Below, piece after piece: positions 39,783 through 48,997 of a DNA stretch of 64,000 bases. Source of the DNA: Clostridium thermobutyricum (lineage in GTDB: Bacteria > Bacillota > Clostridia > Ch29); NCBI GenBank assembly GCA_016842005.1, contig JAENYD010000014.1, forward strand, positions 1-64,000, given 5' to 3'. The stretch's first letter is position 1. The number at the start of each line of letters is the position of its first letter. Both the position numbers and the translations under genes were made by a program. A model generated the notes under the pieces. It ran no database searches, had not been told where the DNA came from, and saw only the letters and a program-made list of their open reading frames with translations.

Positions 39783-40817
39783 GTGAAATCAAAGCTTGAA
39801 TCCATCAAAGGGAAGGCGGTACGGGAAGTCAAAGCATGTACCGACCTTAAAGAACTGGATAACTTCAGGATCAAGTATCTTGGCAAGAAAGGAGAACTTA
39901 CGGCAATACTCCGGAGTATGGGAGAACTGTCCCCCGGGGAAAGGCCTGTTGTAGGTAAACTGGTCAATGAATTAAAGGATTATATTGAGGATGTCCTGGC
40001 GAAACAGAAAGAGATGATTGAAAAGACCGCCAGAGAAGAGAGACTGAAAAAAGAAAGCCTGGACGTGACGGTTCCCGGCAGGAAACCCTTGAGGGGGAAA
40101 AGGCATCCCCTTACCAAAACCCTGGACGAAATAAAAGAGATATTTTTGGGGCTGGGATTCAGTGTGGTAGAGGGACCGGAGATAGAATATGCGTATTATA
40201 ATTTTACGGCTTTGAACATTCCTGAGGAACATCCCGCCAGGGACCTGCAAGATACATTTTATATAAGCAGTGCCGTGGAAAATGATGATATTGTCCTGCG
40301 CACCCAGACCTCCCCCATGCAGATAAGGACAATGGAAAGGCAAAAGCCGCCCATAAGGGTTATTGTCCCGGGAAAAGTATACCGGTCGGATGATGTTGAT
40401 GCCACTCATTCCCCTGTATTCCACCAGATTGAAGGACTGGTAGTGGATAAGGGTATAACCCTTGGTGACCTGAAAGGTACCTTCGACCTGTTTGTCAAGC
40501 AGCTGTACGGTGAAGATGTGGTTACAAAGTTCCGTCCGCACCATTTCCCCTTTACCGAACCTTCTGCAGAAATAGACGTTATGTGCTACATGTGCAAGGG
40601 TGAAGGATGCCGGGTCTGTAAAGGTTCCGGCTGGATAGAGCTGTCCGGGGCAGGGATGGTGCATCCCAGGGTGCTGGAAAGATGCGGCATTGATTCCCGG
40701 GAGTATACCGGATGGGCTTTCGGGATGGGGCTGGACCGTATAACGACGCGTAAATACGGTATAGAAGACCTCAGATTGCTCTTTGAGAACGATATCAGAT
40801 TTTTGAGGCAGTTTTAA
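39783..40817 (+). CDS. pheS: Phenylalanyl-tRNA synthetase alpha subunit
   Basis: 344 residues from GTG. N-terminal coiled-coil tRNA-binding arm ([20 protein letters not shown]), then the class II core with motif 2-like [36 protein letters not shown] and [14 protein letters not shown]. An insertion with [16 protein letters not shown] (about 265-280) is a cysteine pair set found in many clostridial PheS proteins and probably binds zinc. Start GTG follows GGGAGATGAAACT. Regulated by the upstream T-box and followed by pheT after 13 bases. Confidence 0.96.
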   Translation: MKSKLESIKGKAVREVKACTDLKELDNFRIKYLGKKGELTAILRSMGELSPGERPVVGKLVNELKDYIEDVLAKQKEMIEKTAREERLKKESLDVTVPGRKPLRGKRHPLTKTLDEIKEIFLGLGFSVVEGPEIEYAYYNFTALNIPEEHPARDLQDTFYISSAVENDDIVLRTQTSPMQIRTMERQKPPIRVIVPGKVYRSDDVDATHSPVFHQIEGLVVDKGITLGDLKGTFDLFVKQLYGEDVVTKFRPHHFPFTEPSAEIDVMCYMCKGEGCRVCKGSGWIELSGAGMVHPRVLERCGIDSREYTGWAFGMGLDRITTRKYGIEDLRLLFENDIRFLRQF

Positions 40818-40830
40818 GGAGGGATGAAAA

Positions 40831-43221
40831 GTGCTGGTACCGATGAACTGGCTGAAGGATTATGTTGAGATAAATGTGGATACCAAAACCCTGGCAGATG
40901 CCATGACAATGTCAGGTACAAAGGTAGAAGAAATTTTCAAATCAGGGGAAGAAGTGAAGAATGTCGTAGTGGGGAAGGTTCTTGAGATGAAGGGGCATCC
41001 CGGTGCCGACAGGCTTTTTATAGGAAATGTGGATATCGGGAGTTCGGTACTGCAGATTGTGACAGGGGCCAGGAATGTCAGGGAAGGGGATTATGTCCCT
41101 ATAGCCCTCGACGGGGCAGTCCTGCCCGGAGGAGTAAAGATTGAGAGCGGAAGGATAAGGGGAGAAGAGTCCCAGGGGATGATGTGTTCTGCCCTTGAGC
41201 TGAACCTGGACCTTGATAAAATACCCGAGGACAGGAGGGAAGGTATATACATCCTGGAACATTCCTTTAAGCCGGGAACAGATATTAAGGAAGTGCTTGA
41301 TCTGGATGAAGAGGTTATAGAATTCGAAATCACCACCAACAGGCCTGACTGTTTATGTATAACCGGGATTGCCAGGGAGGTCTCGGCAACCCTGGGGACC
41401 CCGTTCAGGATGCCTGATACAAAAATTAAAAACCCCACAGGAAACATAAAAGACTATTTTAACGAGATTATAATAGAGGAACCGGAGCTGTGTCACCGGT
41501 TCTGTGCAAGGGTTATCCATGATGTCAGGATTGAGCCGTCTCCGCAGTGGATGCAAAAAAGGCTTTTGCAGGCGGGGATGAGGCCCATAAATAATATTGT
41601 TGACATTACCAACTATGTGATGCTGGAAATGGGGAGGCCCATGCATGCTTATGACCTTGAAAAACTGGCAGGGAGAAAAATCATAGTGCGAAGGGCGGAA
41701 GACGGCGAACAACTCGTCACCCTTGACGGCAAGCACAGGGTTTTAAGCAGAAATGACCTTGTGATTGCGGATGCGGAAAAAGCCGTGGGTATTGGTGGAG
41801 TTATGGGCGGAGAAGAAACTGAAGTGACACCGGATACACGGGTCATCTTACTGGAGTCAGCCAATTTTGATTCTTACAGTGTACGGATGACTGGAAAAAA
41901 ACTGGGGCTGAGCAGTGAAGCTTCCTTCAGGTATTCCAAAGGCCTTGACCCCAATATGGCTGAAGCAGGTATTAACAGGGCGGTTATGCTTATGGAACAA
42001 CTGGGAGCCGGGAAAATTGCCGATGGAATGATTGATGCCTATCCCGTTCCCGTATACCCTCATACTGTCCAGGCATCCCCGGACAGGATAAACAAACTTC
42101 TGGGCACTGACATAGCTGAACACCAAATGACAGAGATACTGGAAAGTCTGGAGATGAAAGTCGAAAAAGTCGACGGAAAACTCAATATCACAGTGCCCAC
42201 TTTCAGACAGGACATTCTCCTTGAAGACGATGTAGCAGAAGAAGTGGCAAGGATTTACGGATTTGACAGGATACCCGCTACCATTATGGCGGGAAGCTGG
42301 GTTCAGGGTAAGAGAAGCCGGGAGCAGAAGATAGAGGATGTTGTGAAGGAAGTCCTCTGCGGCTGCGGTATGTTCGAGATTTTGACCTATTCCTTCGAAA
42401 GTCCGAGGGTTTTCGACAAGATAAGAGTTCCGGAGGACAGTGGGCTGAGGAAGGCCATAGCTATAAAAAATCCTCTGGGAGAGGACTACAGCATAATGAG
42501 AACAACTCTTATCCCTGCCATGCTGGGGGTGCTTTCCCTGAACTATAACAGGGGGGTAAGGCACGCCCGGTTATTTGAAGTGGCTCCCAGATATATTGCC
42601 GGGGAAATACCGCTGAAAGAACTTCCCCTGGAGAAGAAGACTCTGTGTCTGGGATTATACGGTGATGAGAGTTTTTACACCATTAAGGGTATTGTGGAGG
42701 TACTGATGGAAGAATTGAATATCCGCAACTACCGGTTCAAAAAGACCCGGCATCCTTCCTATCATCCGGGAAGAACCGGGGAGGTCTTTGTTGACGGTGA
42801 GAGTCTGGGGATAATAGGGGAGATTCATCCCGATGTTGCGGAAGAATTCGACATTGACGCAAAGGTCTATATCGGGGAGCTTGATATGGAACTGCTGATG
42901 GGCAAAACAGTGTTTGATGTCAGGTATTCACCGCTGCCAAAGTTCCCCTCAATCAAGAGGGATATCGCTGTGCTCCTTGATACCGATATAGAAGTCGGGG
43001 AAATAGAGAATATTCTTCGGGAGACCGGTGGAGATCTAGTTGAGGGTATAGAGCTTTTCGATATCTATACGGGGGAGCAGATCCCCGAAGGCAAGAAGAA
43101 TGTGGCTTATGCCCTTACCTTCAGGGCCAAGGACAGGACTTTAAAGGACCAGGAAGTAAACCTGGTTATGGAAAAGATGGTTAAAAATCTTCAAAATAAG
43201 CTGGGAGCCAGTTTAAGGTAA
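40831..43221 (+). CDS. pheT: Phenylalanyl-tRNA synthetase beta subunit
   Basis: 796 residues from GTG after AAGGAGGGATGAAAA, the usual length. Domains in order: tRNA-binding OB-fold (about 39-150, VVVGKVLEMKGHPGADRLF), B3/B4 editing region with MRPINNIVDITNYVMLEMGRPMHAYD-like residues, B5, the catalytic-like core and the C-terminal anticodon-binding FDX-ACB domain (YSPLPKFPSIKRDIAVLLD). It forms the alpha2beta2 enzyme with pheS. Confidence 0.96.
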   Translation: MLVPMNWLKDYVEINVDTKTLADAMTMSGTKVEEIFKSGEEVKNVVVGKVLEMKGHPGADRLFIGNVDIGSSVLQIVTGARNVREGDYVPIALDGAVLPGGVKIESGRIRGEESQGMMCSALELNLDLDKIPEDRREGIYILEHSFKPGTDIKEVLDLDEEVIEFEITTNRPDCLCITGIAREVSATLGTPFRMPDTKIKNPTGNIKDYFNEIIIEEPELCHRFCARVIHDVRIEPSPQWMQKRLLQAGMRPINNIVDITNYVMLEMGRPMHAYDLEKLAGRKIIVRRAEDGEQLVTLDGKHRVLSRNDLVIADAEKAVGIGGVMGGEETEVTPDTRVILLESANFDSYSVRMTGKKLGLSSEASFRYSKGLDPNMAEAGINRAVMLMEQLGAGKIADGMIDAYPVPVYPHTVQASPDRINKLLGTDIAEHQMTEILESLEMKVEKVDGKLNITVPTFRQDILLEDDVAEEVARIYGFDRIPATIMAGSWVQGKRSREQKIEDVVKEVLCGCGMFEILTYSFESPRVFDKIRVPEDSGLRKAIAIKNPLGEDYSIMRTTLIPAMLGVLSLNYNRGVRHARLFEVAPRYIAGEIPLKELPLEKKTLCLGLYGDESFYTIKGIVEVLMEELNIRNYRFKKTRHPSYHPGRTGEVFVDGESLGIIGEIHPDVAEEFDIDAKVYIGELDMELLMGKTVFDVRYSPLPKFPSIKRDIAVLLDTDIEVGEIENILRETGGDLVEGIELFDIYTGEQIPEGKKNVAYALTFRAKDRTLKDQEVNLVMEKMVKNLQNKLGASLR

Positions 43222-43229
43222 AGTTATTT

Positions 43230-43280
43230 CGACAGGAACTGCCATTAATTATAAAAAATAAGGCAGTTCCTGTCGTTATT
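43230..43280 (+). terminator. Terminator of pheST
   Basis: CGACAGGAACTGCC (43230-43243) and GGCAGTTCCTGTCG (43262-43275) are perfect 14-bp inverted repeats, followed by TTATTTTT. Confidence 0.9.
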
Positions 43281-43439
43281 TTTGTAAAAATTTCCTATAA
43301 AAATAGGAGGATTTTAAGCTTTTATGTAGTATACAGTCTATTGAATATTTATTAGTTAATTTTTTGGGAATTCACATAAAAAGATTACATTAAAGCGATA
43401 GGAGGTAAATACAAAGAAATGTAAGGAGCGAAGCGAAGG

Positions 43440-43598
43440 ATGTGTCTGAGCTTGGAGGAAGATATAAATAGTTTAAAAGAAAAATTGTATTCGCTTATGG
43501 AAAACAATGACAAAATCAACAGTAAAATCATCTTGGAATGCAGCGAGGAACTTGACAGGCTAATTACACAGTTTTATCAGTTATGTGAGAGAGAATAA
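43440..43598 (+). CDS. Spo0E-like sporulation regulatory protein
   Basis: A 52-residue helical protein beginning MCLSLEEDINSLKEKLYSLM, with the family signature in ECSEELDRLITQFYQL (Spo0E pattern 'SQ.LD.LI..Y', here S-E-E-L-D-R-L-I). Spo0E proteins dephosphorylate Spo0A~P and delay sporulation. The start ATG follows GGAGCGAAGCGAAGG. The SQELD glutamine is replaced by glutamate, so phosphatase activity may differ. The 218 bases upstream contain an ATG-TAA minimal frame and AGGAGG at 43400 without a gene. Confidence 0.7.
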   Translation: MCLSLEEDINSLKEKLYSLMENNDKINSKIILECSEELDRLITQFYQLCERE

Positions 43599-43730
43599 TA
43601 TCTATCGCTTTGATGTAGGGAGTTCTTCTTTACCGGTGCCTTTAGCGGAGGCACCATTTTTATTTGGCTGGCATTACTTTAGAGTATTCATTGTGTTATA
43701 ATATTGATAGAAATTCCTGGAGGAGTCATT

Positions 43731-44282
43731 ATGGAAGACAAAAAGAACAGGGTTACAGTGAACATAATAGGCAACGAATATACAATGATGGGAAAAGAAC
43801 CGGAGGAGTATATTCAGAGTGTTGCGTTTTATGTCGATAAAAGAATGAAGGAAATACGCCAGCAGAACAAAAATCTCAGCAGTACCATGACTGCTGTTCT
43901 TGCTGCTTTGAATATAACCGATGAATTGTTCAAACTGCAGCAGGAACTGGAAGCAACCAAAAAAGAGGTGGCCAAGCCGGGGAAAGAGCTGGAAGAAGCC
44001 CGGTATCAACTGAGAAAAACCAAAGAAGAACTGTCCAGGCTGCACGGGGAAACCGACAACCTGAAGCAGCAGCTGGCCAATTCTCAGGAAGAGGCTGCCA
44101 ACATTTATGACGAATGGCTGAAAGCGCAGAAAGAAATAAAGGACCTCAGGGAAAAACTGTCGACAATGGAGGAACTCAAGGATGAACTGGAAGCCAGGTT
44201 GAGCAAGGTTAAGGCCGAGGAGAAGAGGGTTAAGGAAGAACTGGAACATTTTCTGAAGGCCATTGACGGCAATAAGGTATAG
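43731..44282 (+). CDS. zapA: ZapA-like cell division protein with long coiled coil
   Basis: 183 residues. N-terminal ZapA domain (RVTVNIIGNEYTMMGKEPEEYIQSVAFYVDKRM) that binds FtsZ, followed by a long heptad-rich coiled coil (about 75-180, e.g. ELEEARYQLRKTKEELSRL). The usual clostridial ZapA is about 90-130 residues, so the coiled-coil tail is long. Start ATG after TGGAGGAGTCATT; the upstream frame has no site. It bundles FtsZ protofilaments at the Z ring. Confidence 0.85.
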   Translation: MEDKKNRVTVNIIGNEYTMMGKEPEEYIQSVAFYVDKRMKEIRQQNKNLSSTMTAVLAALNITDELFKLQQELEATKKEVAKPGKELEEARYQLRKTKEELSRLHGETDNLKQQLANSQEEAANIYDEWLKAQKEIKDLREKLSTMEELKDELEARLSKVKAEEKRVKEELEHFLKAIDGNKV

Positions 44283-44385
44283 TTGCTATCTTAACGCGTG
44301 TCGTCTTTCACCGGAGGTAAAGCTTTGTATTAATTCAACATATGAATAGATTATGGGTAAATAATGATTAACGGGGGGAAGCCAA

Positions 44386-45381
44386 ATGTCAGAGGTTTTA
44401 GTTCATGTAACCAGAGGAAAAGAGGTGGAGTCCCTGCACAGGGGAGACCTGGTTGTGATTGACTGTAATGCCAGCATTCTATACAGCATAGGTGATCCAT
44501 ACAGGAAGACATACTGGAGGTCAGCAGCAAAGCCCTTTCAGGTACTGCCTGTGATAGAATCAGGAGGCATAGAAAAATACGGGTTTACCGGTGAAGAGCT
44601 TGCTGTTATGACCGCTTCCCATGGTGGAGAAGAACGACATGTGAGAATAGTCAGTGAGATTTTTGAAAAGCTTGGCTGTGATATAGATTTGCTGGATTGC
44701 GGTGTGGCTTCACCCATGAACAGTGGTGCCAGTAAAAGGGTTTTGAAAAGAGGAGGGATTTACCAGCAGGTTCACAATGCCTGTTCGGGAAAGCACAGTG
44801 CTATGATTGCCCTGGCCCGATTAAAAGGATATCCCATTGAGGGATATATCAAGTCCAATCATCCGGTCCAACAGGAAATATTTGAGACCATAGCCCAGGT
44901 AACCGATCTTGGCAAGGATGAAATCGGCGTAGGTACCGACGGATGCGGAGTGCCGGTTTATTATATGCCTGTATTCAATATGGCTCTGGCCTATGCCAGG
45001 CTGGCCAGGCCGGAGTGCGTAAAACCGGATACCAGGGCCAGAGCCCTGAAAATCATCGCAGAAGCAATGACCGGGCATCCATACTTCGTGGCCGGCACAG
45101 AAAGGCTGGATACACATCTGATGGAAGTGACAAAAGGAAGACTGGTGGCAAAATTGGGTGCTGAGGCGGTATACTGTGTAGGGGTTATGGGCCGGGGTAT
45201 CGGTATAGCATTTAAAATAGACGACGGAAACTACAGGGCCATAGACCCCGTAATCATAGAGATTTTACGAAGACTGGACCTGATTACCCCTGAAGAATTT
45301 GAAGAACTCAGGGACAGGTGGGAGGTAAAAATAAAGAATCACAGGAAAGAGGTTATTGGCGTAATAAAGGCGGTGTTTTAG
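44386..45381 (+). CDS. L-asparaginase II-type amidohydrolase
   Basis: 331 residues of the AnsA-unrelated asparaginase_II family (Rhizobium etli thermolabile type). Motifs: RSAAKPFQVLPVIESGG at about 46-62, TASHGGEERHV, HNACSGKHSAMIALAR (the nucleophile Ser-x-x-Lys region), GTDGCGVPVYYMPV, and GHPYFVAGTERLDT. It hydrolyses asparagine to aspartate and ammonia. Start ATG follows ACGGGGGGAAGCCAA. A terminator follows and livF converges on it. It fits the amino-acid use theme of this region. Confidence 0.88.
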   Translation: MSEVLVHVTRGKEVESLHRGDLVVIDCNASILYSIGDPYRKTYWRSAAKPFQVLPVIESGGIEKYGFTGEELAVMTASHGGEERHVRIVSEIFEKLGCDIDLLDCGVASPMNSGASKRVLKRGGIYQQVHNACSGKHSAMIALARLKGYPIEGYIKSNHPVQQEIFETIAQVTDLGKDEIGVGTDGCGVPVYYMPVFNMALAYARLARPECVKPDTRARALKIIAEAMTGHPYFVAGTERLDTHLMEVTKGRLVAKLGAEAVYCVGVMGRGIGIAFKIDDGNYRAIDPVIIEILRRLDLITPEEFEELRDRWEVKIKNHRKEVIGVIKAVF

Positions 45382-45389
45382 AGCCGAGT

Positions 45390-45420
45390 AAACCCCGGAA
45401 CAGTTTCCGGGGTTTGTTTG
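45390..45420. terminator. Bidirectional terminator between asparaginase and livF
   Basis: AAACCCCGGAA (45390-45400) and TTCCGGGGTTT (45405-45415) are perfect inverted repeats with loop CAGT, followed by GTTTG. Confidence 0.85.
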
Positions 45421-45421
45421 G

Positions 45422-46135
45422 TTAAACTGCTGCTTCGCCAAGATAGGCTTTCTTTATATTGTCATTGGTCATCAGTTCCCCGCCGGTTCCTTTTATGGTT
45501 ATATTTCCAGTTTCCAGCACGTATCCGTAATCGGCAATCTGCAGTGCAGCCTTGGCGTTTTGCTCAATGAGGAGTATGGTTACTCCTTCATTATGGATTT
45601 GCTTTATTATATCGAATATATTTTTCACAATCAATGGAGCCAGGCCCAGAGAAGGTTCGTCCATCATCAGCAGTTTTGGTCTGGACATCAGAGCCCTGCT
45701 GACGGCAAGCATCTGCTGCTCCCCGCCGGACAGGGTTCCGGCCTGCTGCCAGTATCTTTCCTTCAAAATAGGGAAAAGTTCATAAACCCAGTTCATGTCC
45801 TTCTTGATTTCGTTTCTGTCATTTCTCGCATATGCCCCCAGAATAAGGTTTTCTTCCACCGTAAGGTCAGAGAAGACTCTCCTGCCTTCCGGAACAAGCA
45901 CAATACCTTTTTTTACAATGTCTTTGGTTTTCATGCCGGTGATATCCTGACCGTCATATGTTACCTTGCCGCTCGCACTTTTTACAAGACCGATAATACT
46001 TCTGAGGGTGGTGCTCTTTCCCGCACCATTAGCTCCGATCAGTGTAACAATCTTATTCTTGGGAACATCTATGCTTATACCTCTTAAAGCCTTTATTCCC
46101 CCATAGTGTACATGTAAATCCCTTACTTCAAGCAT
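45422..46135 (-). CDS. livF: Branched-chain amino acid ABC transporter ATPase LivF
   Basis: 237 residues. Walker A GANGAGKST at about 36, the LivF-specific Q-loop region VPEGRRVFSDLTVEENL, signature LSGGEQQML, Walker B LLMMDEPSLGLAPL and IEQNAK. It powers the uptake of leucine, isoleucine and valine with LivG. Last gene of the livKHMGF operon; it begins one base after the livG stop codon. Confidence 0.95.
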   Translation of the reverse strand: MLEVRDLHVHYGGIKALRGISIDVPKNKIVTLIGANGAGKSTTLRSIIGLVKSASGKVTYDGQDITGMKTKDIVKKGIVLVPEGRRVFSDLTVEENLILGAYARNDRNEIKKDMNWVYELFPILKERYWQQAGTLSGGEQQMLAVSRALMSRPKLLMMDEPSLGLAPLIVKNIFDIIKQIHNEGVTILLIEQNAKAALQIADYGYVLETGNITIKGTGGELMTNDNIKKAYLGEAAV

Positions 46136-46136
46136 G

Positions 46137-46898
46137 TTATTCCACCCCTAAATAAGCTTCTATAACTTTTGGATTGTTTTGAATCTCGCTAGGTGTACCA
46201 TTAGCTATAGTCACTCCATAATCTAATACATATATGTTTTCACATACTCCCATAATAACCTGCATGTGGTGTTCTATCATAAATATGGTCAGATCGAATC
46301 TGTCCCTGATACTATGAATAAAGTCCATCAATTCCAGGGATTCCTGAGGGTTCATCCCTGCCGCCGGTTCATCCAGTAATAGTAACTGGGGGTCGGTTGC
46401 CAGCGCTCTCGCTATCTCAAGACGTCTCTGTTTGCCATACGGCAGTGAGAACGATCTTTCATTCTTTACATCTTCCAGTCCCACTTCTTTTAGCAGGTGC
46501 ATGGACTTTTCATATATATGCTTTTCTTTCCTGATATAATCCGGAGTTTTGATCACCGATGAAACCCAGTTGGAGTTTAATCTCATATGGTTTGCTATCA
46601 AGACATTGTCCAGGACTGACAGCTCTTTAAATAATCTGATGTTTTGAAAGGTTCTGGCGATACCCAGTTTTGTTATTTCATGCACTTTTATTCCGGTGAT
46701 ATCCTTGCCTTTGAAGTAGATGTGCCCTTCAGTCGGCGTGTATACGCCGGTTATCATATTGAATGCAGTGGTCTTCCCGGCACCATTGGGACCGATCAGC
46801 CCGACAATCTGGCCGCTTTTTATTTCAATATCAAAATTTGATACAGCTACCAGTCCGCCGAATTTCATGGTTATTTTGTCTGTTTTTAATACAGCCAT
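46137..46898 (-). CDS. livG: Branched-chain amino acid ABC transporter ATPase LivG
   Basis: 253 residues. Walker A GPNGAGKTT at about 36, GIARTFQNIRLFKELSVLDNVLIA (typical of LivG), signature LPYGKQRRLEIARAL (the family usually has LSYGxQRRLEIARAL), Walker B LLLLDEPAAGMNPQE and MIEHHM. Works with LivF below the two permeases. Confidence 0.95.
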   Translation of the reverse strand: MAVLKTDKITMKFGGLVAVSNFDIEIKSGQIVGLIGPNGAGKTTAFNMITGVYTPTEGHIYFKGKDITGIKVHEITKLGIARTFQNIRLFKELSVLDNVLIANHMRLNSNWVSSVIKTPDYIRKEKHIYEKSMHLLKEVGLEDVKNERSFSLPYGKQRRLEIARALATDPQLLLLDEPAAGMNPQESLELMDFIHSIRDRFDLTIFMIEHHMQVIMGVCENIYVLDYGVTIANGTPSEIQNNPKVIEAYLGVE

Positions 46899-46912
46899 AT
46901 TTTCACTTCCCT

Positions 46913-47971
46913 TTAGCTAGCTTTTTGTTGGTTCGCCCTTTTAAAGAGTTTTTTCTTCAAATCAAATATCCATTCCCATTTAAATTCATTGGTACCCATG
47001 AGGCCTCTCTGATAAAAAAGAATCACTATCATAAGTAGTGCGGAAAAGACAACCATACGCAAACCCGGTATGCCATGAATGGTCACAAAACCGAGATTCA
47101 TCACTCCATCCAGTACCCTTAGAAGCTCCATCATTATTGTTACAATTACGGCGGATATTACTGTCCCGGTTATGCTTCCGATACCTCCCAGCACAACGAT
47201 GAGAACAATATTGAAGGTCATCAGAAACCGGAACATCAAGGGGTCAATGGTTCCCATCAGGTGACCGAGCAGAGCACCGCCTACTCCCGCCATAAAAGAG
47301 CCTATAGTAAAGGCGAGCAATTTATGCTTAAACAGATTAATCCCCATGGCTTCGGCAGCTATTTCATCTTCTCTGATTGCCTTGAAAGCTTTACCGTAGC
47401 TTCCCTTTACCAGCAGAACCATAAATGCGATACTGATGATTGCAATGCCCCAGGCCCACCATATATTTGTAAAATTAGGAAGTCCTTTCAATCCCAATGC
47501 TCCGTTTGTCAGGCTCTGCGTATTTGTGAAGATTACTCTTATTATCTCAGCAAAACCCAAAGTCGCTATTGCCAGGTAGTCATCCTTCAACCTTAGAACC
47601 GGAGCGCCAATGATAATTCCCGCTAAGGCTGCCATAAAACCAGCCATCAGTAAAGCGGGCAGGAACGGCCATTCTACATTTGCAAGCCATGGAACTATGG
47701 GCTTCAGAAAGAAATTCATCTGCTTTAACTCTTTCGGCATTGTCAACAGGGCTGACGTGTATGCCCCTACTGCCATAAACCCTGCATGTCCCAGTGAGAA
47801 TAATCCGGTAAAACCGTTAATCAGATTAAGACCCAATCCCAGGATGACATAAATCCCGCATAGATTAAATATTCTTAATTGATAAGAATCCAGCACATGA
47901 TTCAAGAGAAACATCAAACCTATGAAAGCTATGATAGATACAAGCGTTAATATGTTTTTTTTGTCCTTCAT
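46913..47971 (-). CDS. livM: Branched-chain amino acid ABC transporter permease LivM
   Basis: 352 residues with about nine hydrophobic segments. Family blocks LGLNLINGFTGLFSLGHAGFMAVGAYTSALL at about 45-75, LRLKDDYLAIATLGFAEIIR and the EAA-like loop GKAFKAIREDEIAAEAMGIN at about 195. The C-terminus has a charged cytoplasmic tail. Starts three bases after livH with its own site. Confidence 0.94.
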   Translation of the reverse strand: MKDKKNILTLVSIIAFIGLMFLLNHVLDSYQLRIFNLCGIYVILGLGLNLINGFTGLFSLGHAGFMAVGAYTSALLTMPKELKQMNFFLKPIVPWLANVEWPFLPALLMAGFMAALAGIIIGAPVLRLKDDYLAIATLGFAEIIRVIFTNTQSLTNGALGLKGLPNFTNIWWAWGIAIISIAFMVLLVKGSYGKAFKAIREDEIAAEAMGINLFKHKLLAFTIGSFMAGVGGALLGHLMGTIDPLMFRFLMTFNIVLIVVLGGIGSITGTVISAVIVTIMMELLRVLDGVMNLGFVTIHGIPGLRMVVFSALLMIVILFYQRGLMGTNEFKWEWIFDLKKKLFKRANQQKAS

Positions 47972-47974
47972 AAT

Positions 47975-48868
47975 CTACACCTTCTCTGCTGTAGTTTTGC
48001 CCATTAAACCCGAAGGTTTAAATAACAGTATCAGTATCAAAAGGATAAATGCAAAGGCATCTCTGTATCCCGACAGGGCAGGCAAGGATGCAACAAGCAT
48101 GATTTCACCTAGACCCAGTATAAAACCACCAAAGACTGCCCCTTTGATATTGCCTATTCCCCCTACAACGGCGGCAATAAAGCATTTGAGCCCGGGCATA
48201 AGCCCCATCAATGGTATCAACTGCGGGTATTTCAGTCCCCACATTACCCCTCCTACGGCAGCAAGGGTTGAGCCAATTCCGAAGGTAATGGTTATTATCA
48301 TGTCCACGTCTATAGCCATAAGTCTCGCAGCTTCATAGTCCTTTGAAACCGCCCTCATTGCCATGCCTGTCTTGGTTTGATGCACGATATACAGCAGCGC
48401 CATCAGGACCGCAAGGGTTACAATAGGAATGTAAATGGACACAGTAACAATGGAGATTCCTCCGGGTTTCACAATATGGTTGAATAGGGGAGGTATCGGG
48501 AAAGCCTTGGGCCTTCCGCCAAAGAATACTATGGCCAGATTTTCTATCAGAAAGGATGCGCCGATGGCGGAAATCATAACCGATATCCGTGGCGAGTCCC
48601 TGAGGGGCCTGTAAGCAGCCCTTTCTACCACTATTCCAAATATACATGTCAGGACTATGGCTATCAGGAAAGACACATACCATGGAAGTAAGAATGAAGT
48701 CATGGCATAAAACGCGATATATGTTCCAATCATAAAAATATCCCCATGGGCAAAGTTTATCAGCCTAAGAATACCGTACACCATTGTGTATCCAATGGCC
48801 AGAAGAGCGTACAGACTGCCAAGGGAGATACCGTTGACTAAATGCTGTAAAAAAAGTTGAAAAGTCAT
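47975..48868 (-). CDS. livH: Branched-chain amino acid ABC transporter permease LivH
   Basis: 297 residues. Family blocks NGISLGSLYALLAIGYTMVYGILRLINFAHGDIFMIGTY near the N-terminus and the EAA-like KTGMAMRAVSKDYEAARLMAIDVDM at about 165-190. About eight membrane segments. Follows a palindromic hairpin that separates it from livK. Confidence 0.94.
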   Translation of the reverse strand: MTFQLFLQHLVNGISLGSLYALLAIGYTMVYGILRLINFAHGDIFMIGTYIAFYAMTSFLLPWYVSFLIAIVLTCIFGIVVERAAYRPLRDSPRISVMISAIGASFLIENLAIVFFGGRPKAFPIPPLFNHIVKPGGISIVTVSIYIPIVTLAVLMALLYIVHQTKTGMAMRAVSKDYEAARLMAIDVDMIITITFGIGSTLAAVGGVMWGLKYPQLIPLMGLMPGLKCFIAAVVGGIGNIKGAVFGGFILGLGEIMLVASLPALSGYRDAFAFILLILILLFKPSGLMGKTTAEKV

Positions 48869-48932
48869 GAAATTGCCCCCAGACTTGAAAAATTCATTTT
48901 TTCTTTAAATATGCCTGATTTTACATAAAAAC

Positions 48933-48970
48933 GATAACATAGACTTCCTTGCAAGGAAGTCTATGTTATC
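48933..48970 (-). terminator. Perfect 38-base palindrome between livK and livH
   Basis: Bases 48933-48970 are a 19 + 19 perfect inverted repeat with no loop (GATAACATAGACTTCCTTG and its complement), followed on the minus strand by GTTTTTATG. As a partial terminator and stabiliser it would allow more binding protein than permease. Confidence 0.85.
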
Positions 48971-48997
48971 AATCATTGGTTATGTTTCATTTACAGA

